DNA from: Hyphomicrobiales bacterium
GTDB taxonomy: Bacteria; Pseudomonadota; Alphaproteobacteria; Rhizobiales; Aestuariivirgaceae
Assembly (NCBI GenBank): GCA_023266715.1
Contig: JAHFPK010000076.1
Coordinates: 1-10,180 of the forward strand
Length of the DNA: 10,180 nt
Reading direction: 5' to 3'
Part shown: positions 1 through 7,374 of the stretch, piece by piece
Numbering within the stretch: the stretch's first letter is position 1
Layout: every line of letters begins with the position of its first letter
The notes under the pieces: model-generated
Told to the model about the DNA's origin: nothing
What the model saw: the letters and a program-made list of their open reading frames with translations, nothing else
Database searches by the model: none
Position numbers and translations under genes: made by a program

Positions 1-1617
1 CACAGGCCCGCCATGCATGCCGATTCGCTTGCCATCAACGGCAACAGGATTAGCGCCGTGGGATCTAACGAGGATGTCAAAGCGCTCAAGGACAAGCGTA
101 CGCGGGTCATCGACGCCCAGATGAACACCGTTATGCCCGGCATCATCGAGAGCCATATTCACCTGCTTAGTGGTGCCGTTGAACTCGATAGCCTGACGAT
201 AAACAATATCAAGGGCTTGTCCGCCGTATCGGACTCAATTCATGAATATGCCAAAGCCAGCCCAACGGCCCGCATCATAATCGCCTATGGCGCTTCTCAC
301 GTTTCGCTTGGCGACGATGTTCCAATCACGCGCCAGGTCTTGGACACCATAATTTCTGATCGTCCTTTGGCGCTCATTTGCTTTGACCATCATACCATTT
401 GGGCCAACACCAAGGCGCTTGAAACCGCTGGGCTCCTGCATGGCGCCAGCCTGCCCCCTGGTAATGAAATCGTCATGGGTAGTGACGGTCTTGCAACAGG
501 CGAGCTCCGCGAAGCTGCAGCCTTTGCACCCCTTCTCCGACTCACTGCCACCGGCGGGCGCGAATGGCTCGGCATGGTAACGGGGGCGAATCCTGTACCA
601 CCAGCCAGTGCCGCCGAACGCCTCATTGATCAGCGCTTCATGAAACGCGGACTGGATTATTGTGCCTCCCTCGGCATCACCTCCATCCACAACATGGATG
701 GCAACTGGTATCAGCTTGAACTGCTGAAGGCACTGCACGACAACAACGAACTCATCGCTCGCGTTGAAGTGCCATTTCATCACAAAAATTTCTTTGAAAC
801 TTCCCGCGTCGATGAAGCCGTTGAAATGCGCAATCAGTATCAGAGCGACATGCTGCATTCAGGCCGCGTCAAGATCTTCATGGATGGCGTACTCGAATCC
901 ATGACTGCTTTGATGCTCGATGATTACCCCGGTTTTCAAGGGGAACGCGGCGCACCGCTGTTCACCGCGCAGCAATTCAATGAAGTCGCAACCCGCGCCG
1001 ATAAGCACAAGCTGCAAATCAGCGTCCATGCCATCGGGGATGGCGGCGTGCGCCGCACATTGGATGGCTATGAAGCAGCGCGTAAAGCAAACGGCGCGCG
1101 TGAATCGCGCCACCGCATCGAACATATCGAGGTGATCGACAAGGCCGATATTCCGCGCCTCAAACAATTAGGTGTGATCGGATCGCTGCAGCCCATCGTT
1201 GGGCTTGGCGTTCCAGGCAATCCGCTGGAACCCTGTCTCAGCCGCATTGGTGACAAGCTTCCGCAATCCTATGCGTGGCAGACGTTGCGTGAAACCGGTG
1301 CAACAATTGCCTTCTCCTCCGATTGGCCCATATCTCCTCTTAATCCCTTCCTCGGCATCCAGTCCGCCATGACCGCTGTTCCATTATCGCCCGCATGCAA
1401 GCCGCAAGCCCAATCCCTGTTGGATGCACTCGACAGTTTCACCGCGGCAGGCGCCTATGCGGAATTCGCCGAAGTGAAAAAAGGGAAACTGATGCCCGGC
1501 ATGTTGGCAGATGTGATCGTACTTGATGGAGATATTGAATCTACGCCCGCCCAGCAGATTTCAACTCTGAAACCCGTTCTCACCATCTGCGATGGCCGTG
1601 TAACTTTTGAAAGATAG
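1..1617 (+). CDS. YtcJ-like metal-dependent amidohydrolase, 5' end outside window
   Basis: Probable hydrolase of the amidohydrolase superfamily, YtcJ/NfdA-like branch; such enzymes cleave C–N bonds in amides or formamides at a metal centre. The substrate cannot be read from sequence. The frame is open from base 1, and the residues around the ATG at 13 (RPAMHADSLAINGNRISAVG) look like the interior of the usual N-terminal beta-sandwich, so that ATG is probably internal and the real start lies upstream. Numbering from it: metal-binding HIH at 48–50; the stretch DHHTIWANTKALE typical of the family; K287 in KIFMDGVLES; H339 in SVHAIGDGG; H371 in RIEHIE; and D437 in SSDWPISPLNP. This metal-ligand set looks complete. 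The C-terminus returns to the sandwich domain (GMLADVIVLDGD). The gene ends 6 bases before the convergent Hpt gene, with no room for a separate terminator. The family call is firm; the substrate is unknown. Confidence 0.9.
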   Translation, partial: HRPAMHADSLAINGNRISAVGSNEDVKALKDKRTRVIDAQMNTVMPGIIESHIHLLSGAVELDSLTINNIKGLSAVSDSIHEYAKASPTARIIIAYGASHVSLGDDVPITRQVLDTIISDRPLALICFDHHTIWANTKALETAGLLHGASLPPGNEIVMGSDGLATGELREAAAFAPLLRLTATGGREWLGMVTGANPVPPASAAERLIDQRFMKRGLDYCASLGITSIHNMDGNWYQLELLKALHDNNELIARVEVPFHHKNFFETSRVDEAVEMRNQYQSDMLHSGRVKIFMDGVLESMTALMLDDYPGFQGERGAPLFTAQQFNEVATRADKHKLQISVHAIGDGGVRRTLDGYEAARKANGARESRHRIEHIEVIDKADIPRLKQLGVIGSLQPIVGLGVPGNPLEPCLSRIGDKLPQSYAWQTLRETGATIAFSSDWPISPLNPFLGIQSAMTAVPLSPACKPQAQSLLDALDSFTAAGAYAEFAEVKKGKLMPGMLADVIVLDGDIESTPAQQISTLKPVLTICDGRVTFER

Positions 1618-1623
1618 CGTGGT

Positions 1624-1983
1624 TCAGGCGCTTCTGAGTTTTTCGACCTCGACAAGGGCCGCCCTCGTCTCCCGCACAATGGTTTCAACCAGGTCCCGCG
1701 CCACAAAGCTGTGGCCATTGCGCACGAGAAGCTCCAGATTCTCGCAGGCCTTGCCGGCGCGCCGGGCTCCCAAACTCGAGACTACCGATTTCAGCCCATG
1801 GGCGGCATTGGCTAAAGCACCCACATCCTGCGAACCGGCAATGCCCTCAATCTCCGCCAGTCTCGCCGGAACTTTTTCGACAAAATGGTTCGCGACCCGC
1901 TTGAACAGGGCTTCCGTGCCGCCAATTGCCTTCAGTTCGGCAATGACATTCAAATCTATGATATTGCTGGCAGAAGTTTCCAT
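1624..1983 (-). CDS. Stand-alone Hpt (histidine phosphotransfer) protein
   Basis: A small protein that is essentially one Hpt four-helix domain. Such domains relay phosphate between receiver domains in multistep His–Asp phosphorelays in the cytoplasm. The phosphoacceptor is the His of AAHGLKSVVSSLGA, matching the family pattern H-x-L-K-[GS]-x-x-x-x-(L/I)-G; it is H62 counted from the start chosen here. I chose the ATG at 1983 (119 residues) over the ATG at 2001 because an AGGA lies 8 bases upstream of it (complement of 1992–1995), while the upstream ATG has no clear ribosome binding site. No kinase or response regulator is next to it, so its partners are unknown. It is convergent with the amidohydrolase and divergent from radA, so it is probably monocistronic. 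Confidence 0.85.
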   Translation of the reverse strand: METSASNIIDLNVIAELKAIGGTEALFKRVANHFVEKVPARLAEIEGIAGSQDVGALANAAHGLKSVVSSLGARRAGKACENLELLVRNGHSFVARDLVETIVRETRAALVEVEKLRSA

Positions 1984-2171
1984 TGAAAGGGTCCTATCCA
2001 TTGCAGAAATTTCAAACTCTGGATTCCGACCTTAACCATGGAATCTTAAGGGAGGTTTTTGCCGCACCGCCGGATTGGAGGAATTAGTTAAAGGAAAAAT
2101 TATCGCTTTATTGGAGGTACCCCCGCCGCAATTCCTATTGCGTTCTCTAATCGTTCCAGATTAGATGCACC
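1984..2171. other. Divergent intergenic region, Hpt gene / radA
   Basis: This gap must hold the 5' control regions of both divergent genes. The octamer ATTGGAGG occurs twice in the same orientation (2074–2081 and 2110–2117), 36 bases apart. AT-rich stretches lie at about 2081–2112. No convincing −35/−10 pair could be assigned for either gene. Confidence 0.4.
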
Positions 2172-3563
2172 ATGGCCAAATCAGCATCAAGTTTCGTCTG
2201 CCAGTCCTGCGGTGCCGTTTCATCCAAATGGGCCGGGCGCTGCGACAATTGTGGCGAATGGAACAGTATTATTGAAGAAAAGGGGGCTGCCCCCGTCTCA
2301 GGCGCCAGGGGCGCAAGCCTGCCTAAGGGAAAGGCCTCGCGCCTTGTGGGTCTCCGTGGTGAAAGCCCATCCCCGCCCCGTGTTCAAACCGGAATAGCCG
2401 AACTGGACCGCGTCGCAGGCGGAGGCTTCGTTCCCGGTTCCGGCGTCCTGATTGGCGGCGATCCCGGCATAGGCAAATCCACCCTGCTCCTCCAAGCTTT
2501 GGCCTCACTGGCCCGCCGGGGTGAACGCGTCATTTATGTTTCCGGCGAAGAAGCAATAGCCCAAGTGCGCCTGCGTGCCCAACGCCTGGGGCTTGATGAT
2601 GCTGCCGTATTGCTCGCCACTGAAACCAATGTTTCAGATATTCTGGCCACCCTGAATGAAGGACCACCTCCGGTCATTGCCGTAATCGATTCCATTCAAA
2701 CACTCTGGTCGCCGGTTATCGAGGCCGCCCCAGGCACGGTGTCCCAGCTCAAGGCAGGCTCGGAAGCGCTGGTGCGTTATGCCAAGCAAAAAGGCACCGC
2801 CATGCTGCTCGTCGGCCACGTCACCAAGGATGGTCAAATTGCCGGACCCAAAGTCATCGAGCACATGGTGGATACTGTCCTCTATTTCGAAGGCGACCGC
2901 GGCCACCAGTACCGCATTCTGCGCGCCGTTAAAAACCGCTTCGGCCCCACCGATGAAATTGGCGTCTTTGAAATGTCTGATGGCGGCCTCAGGGAAGTGA
3001 CTAACCCTTCCAAACTCTTCATGGGTTCCGGTGACAGGCCAACGCCTGGAACTGCGATCTTCGCTGGCATGGAAGGCACAAGACCGCTCCTCATGGAAGT
3101 GCAGGCCCTTGTTTCGCCCTCACCTCTTGGAACACCCCGGCGCACCACCGTAGGCTGGGATTCCAACCGGCTCGCCATGATCCTGGCCGTGCTGGAGGCT
3201 CGCGCCGGCGTTATCATTGGCGCCAATGATGTTTACCTTAATGTTGCAGGCGGCCTCAAAGTGCGCGAACCCGCCGCAGATTTGGCGGTGGCCGCGGCGC
3301 TGCTCTCTTCATTGACCGGAACTATCATTCCTCATGGCACGGCGGTCTTTGGCGAAGTGGCGCTTTCCGGCGCAATACGGCCAGTCGGCCAGACCGAGGC
3401 CCGCCTTAAGGAAGCCCAAAAGCTGGGCTTGAGAGAAGCCGTCATCGCTTCGGCCACGGAACCCACGAATTTCAAGGGCTTGAAAGTGAAGTCAATTGAA
3501 ACCATTTCCGATCTTGTGGCCTGGACCGGTGCACAAGACAAAGGCTTGCGACGAATCGTCTAG
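2172..3563 (+). CDS. radA: DNA repair protein RadA
   Basis: Cytoplasmic RecA-like ATPase that promotes branch migration of recombination intermediates and helps DNA repair. At 463 residues it has the family's normal length and all its parts: an N-terminal zinc finger with C10, C13, C24 and C27; a Walker A motif GGDPGIGKST with K102; a Walker B region ending in IDS (D173); the RadA-specific KNRFG motif at 254–258; and a C-terminal Lon-protease-like domain from about residue 330 (NVAGGLKVREPAADLAVAAA) that in this family is not a working protease. The start MAKSASSFVCQSCGA matches the family start exactly in placement, although no strong Shine–Dalgarno precedes it. It lies upstream of cvpA–purF, a neighbourhood I recall from rhizobial genomes, but is separated from cvpA by 167 bases. 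Confidence 0.97.
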   Translation: MAKSASSFVCQSCGAVSSKWAGRCDNCGEWNSIIEEKGAAPVSGARGASLPKGKASRLVGLRGESPSPPRVQTGIAELDRVAGGGFVPGSGVLIGGDPGIGKSTLLLQALASLARRGERVIYVSGEEAIAQVRLRAQRLGLDDAAVLLATETNVSDILATLNEGPPPVIAVIDSIQTLWSPVIEAAPGTVSQLKAGSEALVRYAKQKGTAMLLVGHVTKDGQIAGPKVIEHMVDTVLYFEGDRGHQYRILRAVKNRFGPTDEIGVFEMSDGGLREVTNPSKLFMGSGDRPTPGTAIFAGMEGTRPLLMEVQALVSPSPLGTPRRTTVGWDSNRLAMILAVLEARAGVIIGANDVYLNVAGGLKVREPAADLAVAAALLSSLTGTIIPHGTAVFGEVALSGAIRPVGQTEARLKEAQKLGLREAVIASATEPTNFKGLKVKSIETISDLVAWTGAQDKGLRRIV

Positions 3564-3730
3564 ATCAGTTTGCAAAAGCTGCCTATAAGGTGCTCATCCA
3601 CAGCATGTTGCGGCAAAGTTGCTCGACTTTGCTGAGAATAACATGCTTCAAGTTAACGAGTTGGCGCGAATTCTTTTCGCTTGGGTTTGCAACCAGACGG
3701 GAAGCGCGCTAATGGCCACGGGAAAGATTC
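3564..3730. other. radA–cvpA intergenic region
   Basis: This gap separates radA from the cvpA–purF block and contains the composite hairpin listed separately. A minor second hairpin is possible at 3666–3680 (GCGAA/TTCGC, 5 pairs, 5-base loop). GTTTGCAA occurs in direct orientation near both ends (about 3568 and 3685). No clear promoter was identified. A purine-rich GGAAAG (3721–3726) just before the cvpA ATG is the likely, rather close-set, ribosome binding site. Confidence 0.4.
3602..3647 (+). repeat. Two-tier hairpin in the radA–cvpA gap
   Basis: An outer perfect 8-base inverted repeat, AGCATGTT (3602–3609) with AACATGCT (3640–3647), plus a G·T pair (3610/3639), encloses an inner stem of 9 pairs (3611–3619 with 3626–3634, one G·T wobble). 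The inner loop is 6 bases, or 4 if a further T·G pair forms. Only a 4-base bulge (AGAA, 3635–3638) interrupts the two tiers. No T-run follows on either strand, so it is not a classic intrinsic terminator. It could be a processing or stability element, a leader structure for cvpA–purF, or a palindromic repeat of a dispersed family. The pairing is seen directly; any function is inference. Confidence 0.6.
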
Positions 3731-4411
3731 ATGCCCTTCCAATTGCTCGACCTCATACTTTTCGGTATCATGCTGATCTCCGGCCTCTTGGCCCTGATGC
3801 GCGGCTTCACCCGGGAAGTTCTCTCACTCGTGGCCTGGGGCGCTGCAGCCGTTGCCGCCTATTTCGCAATCAAGCAACCGGCCCTGCTTGATCTCGCCAT
3901 GCCCTACGTGGACAAGGCCATACTGGCGCAAATCGCCATAGGTGCCATTGCTTTCATCATCACGCTCATCGTCGTTTCGCTCATCAGTGTGAAAATTTCC
4001 GATTCGGTTGTGGACTCTTCCGCCGGCGCTTTTGATCGCACCCTTGGTTTTCTCTATGGCCTGGCCCGTGGCTTTGTTCTCGTGGCTATCGCCTATCTGT
4101 TCTATGGCTGGCTCTTGCCCTTCGATAAGCAGGAAGACTGGGTGCGCAATGCATCGTCCCTTCCGGCCATAAAATACGTAGGTCAAACCCTTCTTGATTT
4201 CATGCCGCCGGACATTGCTGAAACATTGTCCAATACCGCGCTCATGAAAAATCCCGATGGCCCGCCAAGCACCACTGAGCAACCTGCCCCCGGCGCCGCC
4301 AAACCTGAAACCAGTTATCAGTCCGGCGAAACCCAGGGACTTGATAATCTTATTGAGGGCACCGGCAACGCCGCACAACAACCCGAATTTGGACAAAGCA
4401 CCGGCCAATGA
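3731..4411 (+). CDS. cvpA: CvpA family inner-membrane protein
   Basis: Integral inner-membrane protein of the CvpA family (named for colicin V production; in enteric bacteria linked to envelope stress resistance). Its molecular role is not settled. Four hydrophobic segments are visible at about residues 5–23, 28–47, 64–87 and 108–129, with the family hallmarks RGFTREVLSLVAW after the first segment and DRTLGFLYGLARGF before the last. Residues from about 173 to 226 form a hydrophilic Pro/Gly/Gln/Thr-rich tail, probably disordered and cytoplasmic or periplasmic (not determinable here). The stop overlaps the purF start in an ATGA (4408–4411), so the two are translationally coupled, as often seen for this pair in proteobacteria. 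Confidence 0.93.
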   Translation: MPFQLLDLILFGIMLISGLLALMRGFTREVLSLVAWGAAAVAAYFAIKQPALLDLAMPYVDKAILAQIAIGAIAFIITLIVVSLISVKISDSVVDSSAGAFDRTLGFLYGLARGFVLVAIAYLFYGWLLPFDKQEDWVRNASSLPAIKYVGQTLLDFMPPDIAETLSNTALMKNPDGPPSTTEQPAPGAAKPETSYQSGETQGLDNLIEGTGNAAQQPEFGQSTGQ

Positions 4412-5862
4412 ACTCAGATTTTGATATCGACGGCGACCGCTTACGCGAAGAATGCGGTGTCTTCGGAATTTATGGCCACCCCGATGCGGCAGCCCTGACG
4501 GCTCTTGGCCTTCATGCGCTTCAACATCGTGGCCAGGAAGCTGCCGGCATTGTATCCTTTGATGGCGAGCGGTTTCATGCCGAAAGGCGCATGGGCCTGG
4601 TTGGCGATCATTTCTCCAGCGAAAAAATCATCAATCGCCTGCAGGGTCGTTCTGGTCTTGGCCATGTCCGCTATTCCACCACGGGCGAAACCATCCTGCG
4701 CAATGTGCAGCCGCTTTTTGCCGAACTTTCTGCGGGCGGCCTGGCGGTTGCCCATAATGGCAACATCACCAACGGCCTGACGCTGCGCCGCGAACTCATT
4801 TCCCAAGGCGCCATTTGCCAATCCACCTCCGATACGGAAGTCATCCTGCACCTCGTTTCGCGCTCGAAAAAAGCCCGCATTGTGGAGCGCTATATCGATG
4901 CCCTGCGCAGTCTGGAAGGCGCCTATGCCCTCGTTGCCCTTACCAATAAGAAACTTATTGGCGCCCGTGATCCCCTCGGCATTCGCCCGCTCATGCTGGG
5001 TGAACTGAACGGGGCCTACATTCTCTGCTCTGAAACCTGTGCGCTCGATATCATCGGGGCGAAATTCGTCCGCGAAATCGAAAACGGCGAAGTTGTGGTG
5101 ATTTCGGAAGACGGCATTGAGTCCCATCGCCCCTTCCCCAAACAGCAGGCCCGGCCCTGCATCTTTGAATACATCTATTTCTCCAGGCCGGATTCAATCC
5201 TCGGCGGACGTTCCGTTTATGAAGTCCGCAAGGAACTTGGCAAACAGCTGGCACTTGAAGCCCCCGTTAACGCCGATGTTGTTGTTCCCATTCCAGACTC
5301 AGGCGTGCCCGCCGCTTTGGGCTACGCCCAGCAAACTGGCATTCCCTTTGAACTTGGCATTATCCGCAATCACTATGTGGGCCGCACCTTCATTGAACCC
5401 ACCCAGACCATCCGTTCCCTTGGCGTAAAGCTCAAACACAATGCCAACCGTGCTGTGGTTGCCGGCAAGCGCGTGGTCCTGATCGATGATTCCATTGTGC
5501 GCGGTACCACCTCGGTAAAGATCGTTCGCATGATGTATGAAGCAGGCGCCCGCGAAGTGCACATGCGCATTTCAAGCCCGCCGATCAGGTTTCCGGATTT
5601 CTATGGCATCGATACGCCCGAACAGAAATCGCTGCTGGCGGCCACCCATACGCTGGAGGAAATGCGCAAGTTTATCGGCGTCACTTCGCTATCTTTCATC
5701 TCTATTGAGGGCGTTTACCGGTCAACGGGCTTTGCCGGTCGCGATGCCCATCGGCCGCAATTTACCGATCATTGCTTCACCGGCGATTATCCTACCCACC
5801 TCACCGACATCATCGGCGAATCCGCCAAGCAGCAGCTCTCGCTTCTGGCCGAAGCTGGTTGA
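4408..5862 (+). CDS. purF: Amidophosphoribosyltransferase PurF
   Basis: Catalyses the first committed step of de novo purine synthesis: PRPP plus glutamine gives 5-phosphoribosylamine, glutamate and pyrophosphate. The N-terminal Ntn-glutaminase domain has nucleophile C16 in EECGVFGI, preceded by a 15-residue propeptide that must be removed to free the Cys, plus HVRYSTTG and AHNGNITN. The C-terminal phosphoribosyltransferase domain carries the PRPP loop VVLIDDSIVRGTTS with D360 and D361. Length (484) is normal. The propeptide recalls the Bacillus-type enzyme, but by my alignment from memory most of that enzyme's Fe–S ligands are missing: D397 in PDFYGID replaces a Cys, and PQFTDHCFTG lacks the CxxC spacing; C251 and C456 remain. 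So it is probably a cluster-free form, as I recall for other alphaproteobacteria. The gene overlaps cvpA and is followed after 4 bases by the SDR gene. Confidence 0.97.
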   Translation: MNSDFDIDGDRLREECGVFGIYGHPDAAALTALGLHALQHRGQEAAGIVSFDGERFHAERRMGLVGDHFSSEKIINRLQGRSGLGHVRYSTTGETILRNVQPLFAELSAGGLAVAHNGNITNGLTLRRELISQGAICQSTSDTEVILHLVSRSKKARIVERYIDALRSLEGAYALVALTNKKLIGARDPLGIRPLMLGELNGAYILCSETCALDIIGAKFVREIENGEVVVISEDGIESHRPFPKQQARPCIFEYIYFSRPDSILGGRSVYEVRKELGKQLALEAPVNADVVVPIPDSGVPAALGYAQQTGIPFELGIIRNHYVGRTFIEPTQTIRSLGVKLKHNANRAVVAGKRVVLIDDSIVRGTTSVKIVRMMYEAGAREVHMRISSPPIRFPDFYGIDTPEQKSLLAATHTLEEMRKFIGVTSLSFISIEGVYRSTGFAGRDAHRPQFTDHCFTGDYPTHLTDIIGESAKQQLSLLAEAG

Positions 5863-5866
5863 GACC

Positions 5867-6601
5867 ATGGCGAAGCAGTTGGAAAACCGTGTGGCCGTTG
5901 TCACCGGTGCCTCGCGCGGGCTTGGTCGCGCCATTGCCCTGACGCTGGCAAAGGAAGGAGCCCACATCATTGCCCTCGCCCGCACCCAGGGCGGACTTGA
6001 AGAACTGGATGATGAGATTAAGGACATTGGCGGCTCGGCCACGCTTGTCCCCTCGGACATCAAGGACTATGCGGCATTAGACCGTCTCGGTGCCGCCATT
6101 TTCGAACGCTGGAAGAAGCTTGATGTCTTGATCGGCAACGCCGGCATTCTTGGCAAACTCTCCCCCCTCGGTCATATTGATCCAAAGGTTTTTGACGATG
6201 TCATGGCCGTGAATGTAACGGCCAACTGGCGGCTCATCCGCTCGCTTGATCCACTGCTGCGCGCCACCGATGCCGGCCGCGCCGTGTTTGTAACTTCGGG
6301 AGTAGCCCAGAATCCCTTGCCCTATTGGGGTCCCTATTCAATTTCAAAAGCAGCGCTCGAGGCAATGGTTCGCACCTATGCCGCCGAGAATAATTCAACC
6401 GCAGTATGCGCCAATTGCTTCAGCCCCGGTCCAACACGCACCAAAATGAGGGCGCAAGCCATGCCCGGTGAGGACCCGGAGACGCTGCCGACGGCAGAAG
6501 AAGTAGCAGCACAAATTTTGCCGCTTTGCCTTTCGTCGCTTCAGGACAATGGATGCGTGTTCAGGCGCACGCCGCAGGGATTGGCGAAGGTCTCTCCATG
6601 A
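5867..6601 (+). CDS. SDR family NAD(P)-dependent oxidoreductase
   Basis: A 244-residue classical short-chain dehydrogenase/reductase. The Rossmann cofactor motif TGASRGLG is at 13–20, the GNAGIL segment supports it, and the catalytic residues are S144 (VTSG) and Y157 with K161 (YSISK). The substrate is unknown. I start it at the ATG at 5867 (MAKQLENRVAVVTGAS), not at the upstream in-frame ATG at 5537, because the extra 110 codons lie inside purF and read as low-quality out-of-frame sequence. The first beta strand begins right after the chosen start, as expected. It begins 4 bases after the purF stop and its own stop overlaps the next gene in an ATGA (6598–6601). Co-translation with purF is likely, but a role in purine synthesis does not follow. 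An SDR after purF is a context I recall from rhizobia. Confidence 0.93.
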   Translation: MAKQLENRVAVVTGASRGLGRAIALTLAKEGAHIIALARTQGGLEELDDEIKDIGGSATLVPSDIKDYAALDRLGAAIFERWKKLDVLIGNAGILGKLSPLGHIDPKVFDDVMAVNVTANWRLIRSLDPLLRATDAGRAVFVTSGVAQNPLPYWGPYSISKAALEAMVRTYAAENNSTAVCANCFSPGPTRTKMRAQAMPGEDPETLPTAEEVAAQILPLCLSSLQDNGCVFRRTPQGLAKVSP

Positions 6602-7365
6602 GCCGGCAAGCCATCATCGAGGCCCTGCTCGCGGCGCGGCTTTCCGGCGAGAAACTCAATTCCTACCCGGGTCCAACGCCCTCCAGCATGGCGGAAGCCT
6701 TTGCCATTCAATCGGCGGTCCGCACCGCAATGAGTTGGACTCATGCAGGCTGGAAAATCGGCTGCACCAGTGAGCGCGCACAAAAAGCACTACATACCGA
6801 TGGACCTTTTCCCGGACCGCTTTATCGCGAGAGGGTGTTTGCATCCGGTGCCCATGTCCAGACGCTTCCAAGCAACAGCCGCACGACGGAACCGGAAATT
6901 GCTTTCACCATGGCCAACGACCTGCCCGCACGGGGTGAAGCCTGGTCAGTTGATGAAGTCCTGTCGACCGTGGCAACCGTTCATCCAGCCATCGAAATTG
7001 TCAATCCGCGCCTGCCCAAAGGCTTCAATGATGTTGTTGAATGGTATGTTGCCGATGGCGGCCTCAGTCATGCACTTGTTCTAGGCGGCGGCACAAAACC
7101 GCCGGGCCGCGCTGACCTTGCAAAAATCACCAACCGTGTCGTCATCAACGGCCAGAATAAATATACAGGTCTGGGCGCCAATGCCCTGGGCGGGCCCGAA
7201 CTGGCTCTTACTTGGCTTGCAAACGACCTGATCAAGAAGGGCTTGTTTTTGCGAGGCGGCGACATTGTGACAACCGGTGTCATCACCGAAGTTTTCGATA
7301 CCCAAATTGGCGATCATGTCGAAGCAGCCTATGACCTTATCGGCAAGGTTTCTGTCCAGCTTTGA
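6598..7365 (+). CDS. 2-keto-4-pentenoate hydratase-like protein (FAH/MhpD superfamily)
   Basis: Belongs to the fumarylacetoacetate hydrolase superfamily, closest in pattern to MhpD-type hydratases, which add water to 2-hydroxypenta-2,4-dienoate using Mg2+ or Mn2+ in aromatic meta-cleavage pathways. The 255 residues are the usual length. Visible hallmarks are WKIGCTS near residue 50, metal-ligand candidates E98 and E100 in TEPEIAF and E133 in IEIVN, then GANALGGPELALTWLAN and LRGGDIVTTGVITE. I start at the ATG at 6598 because it overlaps the SDR stop (ATGA), has AAGG 7 bases upstream, and gives MSRQAIIEALLAAR, a typical first helix. No other aromatic-degradation gene is visible, so the physiological substrate is open; a decarboxylase or FAH-type hydrolase is possible. 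It ends 9 bases before the convergent der stop. Confidence 0.85.
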   Translation: MSRQAIIEALLAARLSGEKLNSYPGPTPSSMAEAFAIQSAVRTAMSWTHAGWKIGCTSERAQKALHTDGPFPGPLYRERVFASGAHVQTLPSNSRTTEPEIAFTMANDLPARGEAWSVDEVLSTVATVHPAIEIVNPRLPKGFNDVVEWYVADGGLSHALVLGGGTKPPGRADLAKITNRVVINGQNKYTGLGANALGGPELALTWLANDLIKKGLFLRGGDIVTTGVITEVFDTQIGDHVEAAYDLIGKVSVQL

Positions 7366-7374
7366 ATTGTGGCT

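Noticed and set aside
235..858. 207-codon open frame antisense to the amidohydrolase
   Set aside because: Overlaps the conserved core of the amidohydrolase; no motif and no plausible start context.
2138..2166. TTGCGT-17-TTAGAT as a promoter for radA
   Set aside because: Each hexamer matches the consensus at only three positions and the −10 would lie 5 bases from the start codon; too weak to call.
3602..3660. Intrinsic terminator after radA
   Set aside because: The hairpin is strong but has no T-run after it on either strand, and it starts about 38 bases beyond the radA stop.
3619..3891. 90-codon open frame from the radA–cvpA gap into cvpA
   Set aside because: Starts inside the hairpin and runs out of frame through the first cvpA membrane segments; no domain character.
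4441..5127. 228-codon open frame antisense to purF
   Set aside because: Shadow of the strongly biased purF codons; the product has no recognisable motif and purF is unmistakable.
5537..5866. 110-codon in-frame N-terminal extension of the SDR gene
   Set aside because: It lies within purF in another frame, its product is Arg/Pro/Ser-rich without domain character, and the Rossmann strand begins right after the ATG at 5867.
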